Shown here: positions 58,508 to 64,000 of the stretch, piece by piece
Layout of the letters: every line of letters begins with the position of its first letter
Numbering within the stretch: the first letter of the stretch is position 1
NCBI RefSeq assembly: GCF_943181435.1
Contig: NZ_OW969598.1
Span: forward strand, 1,674,001 to 1,738,000
From: Neisseria sp. Marseille-Q6792
GTDB taxonomy: Bacteria > Pseudomonadota > Gammaproteobacteria > Burkholderiales > Neisseriaceae
Direction of reading: 5' to 3'
Length of the DNA stretch: 64,000 nt
Notes under the pieces: model-generated
What the model saw: the letters and a program-made list of their open reading frames with translations, nothing else
Told to the model about the DNA's origin: nothing
Databases searched by the model: none
Position numbers and translations under genes: made by a program

Positions 58508-59497
58508 ATGAAAATTACCGTTATCGGCGCAGGTTCGTGGGGTACGGCGCTCGCCCTGCATTTTTCCCAACACGGCAACCGCGTATCCCTGTGGACGCGC
58601 AACGCAGCTCAAGTCCGCCAAATGAAGGAAGAACGTGAAAACAAGCACGGGCTGCCCGGTTTCCCCTTTCCTGAAACGCTGGAAGTGTGTACAGATTTGG
58701 CAGAGGCGTTGCAAGACAGCGGGCTGGTGTTGATTGTTACTTCTGTCGCAGGTTTGAGAAGCAGTGCCGAACTGCTGAAGCAATACAATGCAGGACATCT
58801 TCCGATTCTAGCCGCCTGCAAAGGCTTCGAGCAGGATACCGGACTGCTGACCTTCCAAGTATTGAAAGAAGTATTGCCCGACAATAAAAAAATCGGCGTA
58901 CTCTCCGGCCCGAGTTTTGCACAGGAACTCGCCAAGCAACTGCCCTGTGCCGTCGTCCTCGCTTCCGAAAACCAAGAATGGGTCGAGGAACTTGTCCCAC
59001 AACTCAACACTTCGGTTATGCGGCTTTACGGCAGTACCGACGTTATCGGCGTGGCGGTTGGTGGCGCGGTAAAAAATGTTATGGCGATTGCCACTGGATT
59101 GTCCGACGGTCTAGAGTACGGGCTTAACGCCCGCGCCGCATTGGTTACGCGCGGATTGGCCGAAATTACCCGCCTTGCCTCCGCAATGGGCGCACAGCCT
59201 AAAACCATGATGGGGCTGGCCGGTATCGGCGACCTCATCTTGACCTGTACCGGCGCACTCTCACGCAACCGCCGCGTCGGCTTGGGTTTGGCAGAAGGCA
59301 AAGAACTGCATCAGGTGCTTGTCGAAATTGGGCACGTTTCAGAAGGGGTCAGCACCATAGAAGAAGTCTTTAATACTGCCTGTAAGTACCAAATCGACAT
59401 GCCGATTACCCAAACCCTGCTGCAACTCATCCGCAAAGAAATGACCCCGCAACAGGTTGTCGAAAGACTGATGGAACGCAGCGCGCGTTTCGAATAA
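58508..59497 (+). CDS. gpsA: glycerol-3-phosphate dehydrogenase (NAD(P)+)
   Basis: Makes sn-glycerol 3-phosphate for phospholipids. Encodes 329 residues. Starts MKITVIGAGSWGTALALHFS (GxGxxG), then SGPSFAQELAKQLPCA, GGAVKNVMAIATGLSDGL (catalytic Lys) and GLAGIGDLILTCTGALSRNR. A full-length protein. Confidence 0.96.
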   Translation: MKITVIGAGSWGTALALHFSQHGNRVSLWTRNAAQVRQMKEERENKHGLPGFPFPETLEVCTDLAEALQDSGLVLIVTSVAGLRSSAELLKQYNAGHLPILAACKGFEQDTGLLTFQVLKEVLPDNKKIGVLSGPSFAQELAKQLPCAVVLASENQEWVEELVPQLNTSVMRLYGSTDVIGVAVGGAVKNVMAIATGLSDGLEYGLNARAALVTRGLAEITRLASAMGAQPKTMMGLAGIGDLILTCTGALSRNRRVGLGLAEGKELHQVLVEIGHVSEGVSTIEEVFNTACKYQIDMPITQTLLQLIRKEMTPQQVVERLMERSARFE

Positions 59498-59508
59498 ACA
59501 ACAAACAG

Positions 59509-59535
59509 ATGCCGTCTGAAGCCTTCAGACGGCAT
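59509..59535. terminator. inverted DNA uptake sequence hairpin after gpsA
   Basis: ATGCCGTCTGAAG and CTTCAGACGGCAT, almost no loop. Confidence 0.7.
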
Positions 59536-59551
59536 ACGGACAGGTAAGGTT

Positions 59552-59878
59552 ATGAAACAAAATATCGAAAAACTCGAAAGCAGCGTTTATACGTTGGTAC
59601 AGAAATTCGAAACCCTCATTAGCGAAAACCGCGGCCTCAAAGAAACCGTCGCCGAACTCAAACGGGCGCACGAGCGACAGGAATACGAACACAAAACCGC
59701 CGTTGACGAACTCAGCGAAGCCCTGCTCATTCAAGTTAGCAAACTCAAGGAAGACCTGCAAAACAAGATTGACAGCCTGATGGAAGAAAATTCACGATAT
59801 CGCACCCTACTCGAACAGAGCAGGGCAAGAATCGAAGCACTGATTGCACAGCTTCCCCAAAATCAGGAAACGCAGTGA
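59552..59878 (+). CDS. coiled-coil protein upstream of zapA
   Basis: Encodes 108 residues, nearly all heptad coiled coil (LESSVYTLVQKFETLISENR, LKETVAELKRAHERQEYEHK, VSKLKEDLQNKIDSLMEENS). Small coiled-coil proteins of the TIGR02449 type stand before zapA in many proteobacteria and may assist division (ZapB-like). Starts ATG 59552; zapA follows 13 bases after its stop. Confidence 0.8.
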   Translation: MKQNIEKLESSVYTLVQKFETLISENRGLKETVAELKRAHERQEYEHKTAVDELSEALLIQVSKLKEDLQNKIDSLMEENSRYRTLLEQSRARIEALIAQLPQNQETQ

Positions 59879-59891
59879 TAAGGAGTAGAGG

Positions 59892-60194
59892 ATGAATATC
59901 GAACAAGTCCACATCGAAGTCATGCACGCCCAATTGACCGTCAACACGCCGGCAGAAGAAAAAGACACACTTTTGCAGGCAGTCGAAATGCTCAACAGAA
60001 AAGCCGAGGCAATCCGAGAAGGCGGACGAGTTGCCGACAGCGAGAAAATCGTCATTATGGCCGCACTCAATGTCGTCCATGACCTGTTGAAAATTTCCCT
60101 TAACGGCGATTTGGCAATCGGCGATTTTGCGCGTAAAATAACCGACATGGACAACGCCTGCCAAAAAGCACTATCCCGCTTGGGGCAGGAATAA
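59892..60194 (+). CDS. zapA: cell division protein ZapA
   Basis: Binds and bundles FtsZ. Encodes 100 residues starting MNIEQVHIEVMHAQLTVNTP, with EKDTLLQAVEMLNRKAEAIR and a long C-terminal helix VIMAALNVVHDLLKISLNGD. AAGGAG lies 9 bases before ATG 59892. Just upstream of 6S RNA, the classical zapA-ssrS order. Confidence 0.88.
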   Translation: MNIEQVHIEVMHAQLTVNTPAEEKDTLLQAVEMLNRKAEAIREGGRVADSEKIVIMAALNVVHDLLKISLNGDLAIGDFARKITDMDNACQKALSRLGQE

Positions 60195-60200
60195 CAGTTT

Positions 60201-60380
60201 TTCCCTGCGGTGTCAGCGAAGGCATATATTCCTTTGAACCAATAAGTTCGCTTAAGGTTGTCGGGAGCCGTAGTGGGCGCGAGCGTCCTTTTGCGGACGC
60301 ACCCGAAACTACCCGAGGCAGCCGCCTTGTCAGCAAGGTTCAAGCGGATTCGGCCGAAACGGCTCTCGCGGGGATTCCCA
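60201..60380 (+). ncRNA. ssrS: 6S RNA
   Basis: About 180 nt directly after zapA. The ends TTCCCTGCGG and CGCGGGGATTCCC pair to close the long stem; an open central bubble is flanked by GC-rich arms (GGGCGCGAGCGTCC ... GGACGCACCC). 6S RNA binds sigma-70 RNA polymerase in stationary phase. A terminator follows at 60384. The usual partner folate gene is at 17437. Confidence 0.8.
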
Positions 60381-60383
60381 TAT

Positions 60384-60414
60384 AAGGCCGCATCGCAAGA
60401 TGCGGCCTTTCCTT
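60384..60414 (+). terminator. terminator downstream of 6S RNA
   Basis: AAGGCCGCATC and GATGCGGCCTT arms with loop GCAA, then TCCTTT. Confidence 0.85.
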
Positions 60415-60496
60415 TAGAATAAAACGCCTAGAGAAATGCAAACTGTCCGCAACCGATGGTGCAATGAGAAAACCTCGTCGTAACGCAGTAATGCGA

Positions 60497-60525
60497 TTGA
60501 CAAAATGCGCCGTCATCTTTAAAAT
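60497..60525 (+). promoter_or_regulatory. sigma-70 promoter of rplM-rpsI
   Basis: TTGACA (60497-60502), 17-base spacer, TAAAAT (60520-60525), 34 bases before rplM. Confidence 0.8.
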
Positions 60526-60558
60526 TTACAACTTTCTATATCTATCTGGATTTCCACT

Positions 60559-60990
60559 ATGAAAACCTTTTCAGCGAAACCCCACGAGGTGAAGCGCGAA
60601 TGGTTCGTCATCGATGCTCAAGACAAAGTCTTGGGTCGCGTTGCAGCCGAAGTCGCCAGCCGTTTGCGTGGCAAACACAAACCTGAATACACCCCCCACG
60701 TCGATACCGGCGATTACATCATTGTTATCAATGCGGACAAACTGCGTGTAACCGGTGCCAAATTCGAAGATAAAAAATACTTCCGTCACTCCGGTTTCCC
60801 GGGCGGTATCTACGAACGCACCTTCCGCGAAATGCAAGAGCAATTCCCGGGCCGCGCTTTGGAACAAGCCGTAAAAGGCATGTTGCCCAAAGGTCCCTTG
60901 GGTTACGCCATGATTAAAAAACTGAAAGTGTACGCTGGTGCAGAACATGCCCATGCCGCACAACAACCCAAAGTTTTGGAATTGAAATAA
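60559..60990 (+). CDS. rplM: 50S ribosomal protein L13
   Basis: Encodes 143 residues. [60 protein letters not shown], and [20 protein letters not shown]. First gene of the rplM-rpsI pair. Confidence 0.97.
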   Translation: MKTFSAKPHEVKREWFVIDAQDKVLGRVAAEVASRLRGKHKPEYTPHVDTGDYIIVINADKLRVTGAKFEDKKYFRHSGFPGGIYERTFREMQEQFPGRALEQAVKGMLPKGPLGYAMIKKLKVYAGAEHAHAAQQPKVLELK

Positions 60991-60999
60991 GGACGCGAC

Positions 61000-61392
61000 A
61001 TGAACGGTAAATACTACTACGGCACAGGCCGCCGCAAAAGTTCAGTGGCTCGTGTATTCCTGACTAAAGGTACAGGTCAAATCATCGTAAACGGCCGCCC
61101 CGTTGACGAATTCTTCGCACGCGAAACCAGCCGAATGGTTGTTCGCCAACCCTTGGTTCTGACTGAAAACACAGAATCGTTCGACATCAAAGTCAATGTT
61201 GTCGGCGGTGGTGAAACCGGTCAATCCGGTGCTATCCGCCACGGCATTACCCGTGCCCTGATCGATTTTGATGCTGCGTTGAAACCAGCCTTGTCTCAAG
61301 CCGGTTTCGTTACTCGTGATGCACGCGAAGTTGAACGTAAAAAACCGGGTCTGCGCAAAGCACGCCGTGCAAAACAATTCTCCAAACGTTAA
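61000..61392 (+). CDS. rpsI: 30S ribosomal protein S9
   Basis: Encodes 130 residues. [39 protein letters not shown], and the C-terminal [18 protein letters not shown] whose last Arg reaches the P site. Nine bases after rplM. Confidence 0.97.
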   Translation: MNGKYYYGTGRRKSSVARVFLTKGTGQIIVNGRPVDEFFARETSRMVVRQPLVLTENTESFDIKVNVVGGGETGQSGAIRHGITRALIDFDAALKPALSQAGFVTRDAREVERKKPGLRKARRAKQFSKR

Positions 61393-61404
61393 TGTTGGAA
61401 ATTC

Positions 61405-61434
61405 AAAAAACCCTGCTTATCGCAGGGTTTTTTA
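61405..61434 (+). terminator. terminator of rplM-rpsI
   Basis: AAAAAACCCTGC pairs with GCAGGGTTTTTT around TTATC. Confidence 0.9.
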
Positions 61435-61439
61435 TTTGT

Positions 61440-61728
61440 AGCAGACGGTTTCCCATTGGCAATTTAAAGATTGCAAATTGGGCAAAAATCAAAAACAGCA
61501 CCAGTATCGACTACACGGACGAACTGACCGCCAGGGATGGCTATTACTGGAGAGGACATCGTATTTCTACTTTGTAAAATAACTTTTAATTCATTTGGAG
61601 TTATTGAAAAAATAGAACGGCTATTTCAACTAGCTTATAAAAATGGCAATCTATTAAGGAAAAGTTTCCTAGTTTTTAGCTAACCTGTATTACATAATGG
61701 GGAGAATATCTTAAATAACCAAGCATCC
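61440..61728 (+). other. decayed AT-rich segment with coding remnants
   Basis: An open stretch to 61577 reads NWAKIKNSTSIDYTDELTAR DGYYWRGHR in neisserial-unlike style, and another frame to about 61680 reads FGVIEKIERLFQLAYKNGNL. Neither has a start signal. Probably remains of an insertion that also brought the genes at 61729-62351. A small hairpin AGGAAA/TTTCCT with T5 lies near 61657-61678. Confidence 0.35.
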
Positions 61729-62223
61729 TTAATCATAATTTAGAGAAATTATTTTTTCAGAGTCTAACTCTTTTAATATAATTAACTTATTAACTTTATC
61801 TATTTCCCAGTCTGATATTATGTCGGTAGATACTGAATTCTCTCTTGTTAAGTTTTTATCTGTAATAATTGCACCCAACTCATGAATAATACAAATTTTT
61901 TGATTATCCAATAAATAAATATCAAAAACTATTCCATCTATATTTAGCATGTTAACTTTTGAATTTTGTATAGAAATACAAAAAACGACTGAATCAAATC
62001 CGATAAAAATATTTTTATCATCAAGTATTAATACTTTTGGGGGAATACTTATGCAGGAAACAGCTAATCCAATACCTATATTGAATTCTTTATAAAAAGA
62101 AAGAATAAAACATCGATAAATCTCTTTTCCTCCCTCTTGTAGAATAATATATTTTTGATAGGTGTTTATTAAATAGTCTTCTAACTCTCTTATGGAGTTA
62201 TAAGGATATTTCGTTAATCTCAT
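61729..62223 (-). CDS. orphan immunity-like hypothetical protein
   Basis: Encodes 164 residues (MRLTKYPYNSIRELEDYLIN ... KIISLNYD), very AT-rich and soluble. Its ATG overlaps by one base the stop of a toxin-tail-like remnant (TAATG), the arrangement of toxin/immunity pairs. Family not recognised; immunity role inferred from that arrangement only. Confidence 0.5.
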   Translation of the reverse strand: MRLTKYPYNSIRELEDYLINTYQKYIILQEGGKEIYRCFILSFYKEFNIGIGLAVSCISIPPKVLILDDKNIFIGFDSVVFCISIQNSKVNMLNIDGIVFDIYLLDNQKICIIHELGAIITDKNLTRENSVSTDIISDWEIDKVNKLIILKELDSEKIISLNYD

Positions 62224-62351
62224 TATTTTGTTCCATGCCTAAGACGTCCTGTTGGTCCATATATTTCACCCGTTATGAGTCTGTTCCCATCTCATATAGT
62301 TTCAAGTTTAACAACCCCTTGAGGCCATGTTAAAAAGAGTTTTTCTAATAA
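62223..62351 (-). pseudogene. remnant of a polymorphic toxin C terminus
   Basis: 42 codons LLEKLFLTWPQGVVKLETI, an in-frame TGA at 62294-62292, then DGNRLITGEIYGPTGRLRHG and TK before TAA. The text DGNRLITGEIYGPTGRLRHG resembles the last strand-turn of secreted toxin tips. No upstream toxin body is present; a TAG precedes it. Inference from sequence style and the adjoining immunity-like gene. Confidence 0.4.
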
Positions 62352-62415
62352 CTATTCCGTTTTCTTAAATATAAAAAATAGAAAAACCGCCCGAGTATGG
62401 TTTGAACAAGGGAAA

Positions 62416-63345
62416 TCAGACCGGTCCTAACTCACTTAATCCGGGCAAGTCCGCGAAGCCGCGTTCGCGTATGATTTGGCAAAAATTGTTCAGATAGCTC
62501 TTGTCCGTATCTTCTGTACGGATAGCGGCATACAGTTTGCTTTGCAGTCCGTCGTCGGTAATCTGCCGGTGAACGACATAGCCTTTTTCAAGATAGGGCA
62601 TAACGGTCCAGTAGGGAAGGGCGGCGATTCCCCTTCGGCTGGCAACCAGTTGGATAATGGCAATGGTCAGTTCACTGTGTCGGCGCGGTGGGTTGATGTT
62701 TTTCGGAATTAAGATTTTTTTGGGTAAATCCAGCATTTCATCGGGAACGGGATAGGTAATCAGGGTTTCCCCGATAAAGTCTTCCGCCGTCCAAACGTTT
62801 TTGGCGGCAAGCGGATGGTCCGGTGCGCAAATGCCGACCATTTCGTAGGCAAACAGCGGTTGGAAAGAAATACCGTTTTGTTTTTCTGCTTCGGAAACAA
62901 TGGCAAGATCGGCGCGGTGTTGCAGCAGCAGTCCGATAGGGTCCGCTTGGAATCCCGATACGATATCCAATTCGATTTGGGGCCATATCGGGCGGAATTC
63001 ACCCATTGCGGGCATGAGCCAGTCGAAACAGGTATGGCATTCGACGGCAATCCGCAATTCTCCTGCCTCTCCTTCTATAATGCGCGCCAAATCACGTTCT
63101 GCATCGGTAACTTGCGGCAACAGGTCGTGAGCGAGGCGTAACAGCCTTTCTCCAACCGGGGTAAAGCGCAAAGGTGTGGATTTTCGTTCGAACAACGGTG
63201 CGCCGTAGTGGTTTTCAAGCATACGGATTTGGTGGGAAAGTGCAGATTGGGTAAGGAAAACCCGTTTGGCGGCAAGGGAGACGCTGCCGGTTTCTTCAAG
63301 TGCCAACAGGGTCTTGAGGTGGCGCAGTTCGATGATGGAATCCAT
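62416..63345 (-). CDS. metR: LysR family regulator, MetR-like
   Basis: Encodes 309 residues. N-terminal winged HTH: LRHLKTLLALEETGSVSLAA KRVFLTQSALSHQIRMLE. Effector domain with ELRIAVECHTCFDWLMPAMG and QIELDIVSGFQADPIGLLLQ, which is close to E. coli MetR (homocysteine-responsive activator of methionine genes). Divergent from the Nif3-family gene; a DNA uptake sequence lies just before the start. Confidence 0.85.
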   Translation of the reverse strand: MDSIIELRHLKTLLALEETGSVSLAAKRVFLTQSALSHQIRMLENHYGAPLFERKSTPLRFTPVGERLLRLAHDLLPQVTDAERDLARIIEGEAGELRIAVECHTCFDWLMPAMGEFRPIWPQIELDIVSGFQADPIGLLLQHRADLAIVSEAEKQNGISFQPLFAYEMVGICAPDHPLAAKNVWTAEDFIGETLITYPVPDEMLDLPKKILIPKNINPPRRHSELTIAIIQLVASRRGIAALPYWTVMPYLEKGYVVHRQITDDGLQSKLYAAIRTEDTDKSYLNNFCQIIRERGFADLPGLSELGPV

Positions 63346-63475
63346 GAGGTTTCAGACGGCATATTGAACAGGCGCATATTAAAATAATTCATATGCGGGT
63401 GCAAATCGGAAAAATGTGAATTCCGGACATTTTGCGATTAGAATGCCCGCTTGTTTAAAGCGATTAGGAAAAAAG

Positions 63476-64000
63476 ATGGTATTGCGCAGGGATTTTCTGA
63501 CTTGGTGCAATGAAACATTGCAGATAGCATTGTTTAAAGATTATGCCCCCAACGGTTTGCAGATTGAAGGGAAAGAGTATATCGGTAAGATTGCCACATC
63601 GGTAACTGCAAGCAAAGCGGCAATTGATTTTGCCGCGGATCAGAAGGCAGATTTGCTTCTGGTCCATCACGGCATGTTTTGGAAAAACGAGTTGCCGACC
63701 ATTACCGGTTGGAAAAAAGAACGGATTGCCGCGTTATTGGGTAATGATATCAATATGGCGGCTTACCATTTACCGCTGGATGCGCATCCTGAATTAGGAA
63801 ATAACGCCCAACTCGCTGAAAAACTCGGTTTTACAGTCGAAAGGCGTTTTGGCGAACAAAACCTGCTTAACTCAGGAAGCCTGAAACAAGTCAAGACACT
63901 TGGTGCATTGGCTGTCCATATTGAAGCAGTTTTGCAGAGGAAGCCGGTCGTTATCGGCGATTTGAACCGTGAAATCAGAAAGGTTGCATGGTGCAGCGGG
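63476..64000 (+). CDS. Nif3-like dinuclear metal center protein, 3' end outside window
   Basis: ATG 63476 (MVLRRDFLTWCNETLQIALF) stays open to the end of the window (175 codons). Family motifs: YAPNGLQIEGKEYIGKIATS, VTASKAAIDFAADQKADLLL VHHGMFW (metal-binding His-His), and YHLPLDAHPELGNNAQLAE. Also known as GTP cyclohydrolase I type 2/YbgI; role unclear. Confidence 0.9.
   Translation, partial: MVLRRDFLTWCNETLQIALFKDYAPNGLQIEGKEYIGKIATSVTASKAAIDFAADQKADLLLVHHGMFWKNELPTITGWKKERIAALLGNDINMAAYHLPLDAHPELGNNAQLAEKLGFTVERRFGEQNLLNSGSLKQVKTLGALAVHIEAVLQRKPVVIGDLNREIRKVAWCSG

Noticed and set aside
60195..60558. Open frames within the zapA-rplM gap
   Set aside because: The paired ends, bubble and terminator fit 6S RNA, and a clear promoter serves rplM.

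Overview
The window is chromosomal DNA of a pathogenic Neisseria, most likely N. meningitidis (N. gonorrhoeae is not excluded from sequence alone). The evidence is the very dense DNA uptake sequence GCCGTCTGAA (often as inverted pairs acting as terminators), seven Correia repeat enclosed elements, dRS3 repeats (ATTCCC-N8-GGGAAT), a maf island, the adhesin complex protein Acp, the GNA2091-type BON lipoprotein, and a BirA-CoaX fusion.

Layout. 1-1871: 3' part of uvrD. 1872-13532: a maf genomic island read on the minus strand. It holds mafA (lipoprotein), one complete mafB (secreted polymorphic toxin) and its immunity gene, then six promoterless silent mafB C-terminal cassettes, five joined at their upstream end to a palindromic repeat. 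Each cassette carries a different toxin tip followed by its own AT-rich immunity gene. At the far end a SUKH-like gene is cut by a maf fragment. 13685-18669: a Correia element in an IS remnant, then pyrH, tsf, rpsB and folate and acetyltransferase genes. 19056-25730: mqo, acp, a Cro/C1-type regulator, map, and the conserved BON lipoprotein / gmhA / yraN / rsmI block. 25765-26449: cytochrome b561 broken by a Correia element. 26727-36325: obgE, a HaeII-like restriction-modification pair whose nuclease looks frameshifted, cysS, nApe, asd, an RDD protein and folD. 36702-36983: tRNA-Pro, tRNA-Arg, tRNA-His. 37199-40376: hldC, birA-coaX and a SPOR protein.

41140-46235 is a thiamine operon under a TPP riboswitch (cytX-thiO-thiE-[foreign AT-rich gene]-thiS-thiG). 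46356-50926 holds tldD and a complete polar amino acid ABC transporter (two permeases, ATPase, lipoprotein). 51508-54044 holds prmC, a Na+/H+ antiporter and slyX. 54386-54529 contains a candidate small RNA whose promoter has a 22-base A tract. 54744-61392 holds thiF/moeB, ppc, gpsA, a coiled-coil protein, zapA, 6S RNA, rplM and rpsI. 61440-62351 is a decayed AT-rich segment with an orphan immunity-like gene behind a broken toxin tail. It is followed by a MetR-like LysR regulator and the start of a Nif3-family gene that runs off the end.

How the parts work together. The maf island is a toxin/immunity reservoir: one expressed toxin can in principle have its tip replaced from silent cassettes by recombination through the shared spacer, while immunity genes downstream could protect against siblings. 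Most silent spacers carry a different stop, frameshift or deletion, whereas toxin tips and immunity genes are mostly open, which fits storage rather than direct expression. Homopolymer tracts occur in cassette 2, the HaeII-like nuclease, thiE, the SPOR gene and upstream of the candidate sRNA. The tract in thiE and the one in the SPOR gene leave the gene in frame; those in cassette 2 and the nuclease coincide with frameshifts.
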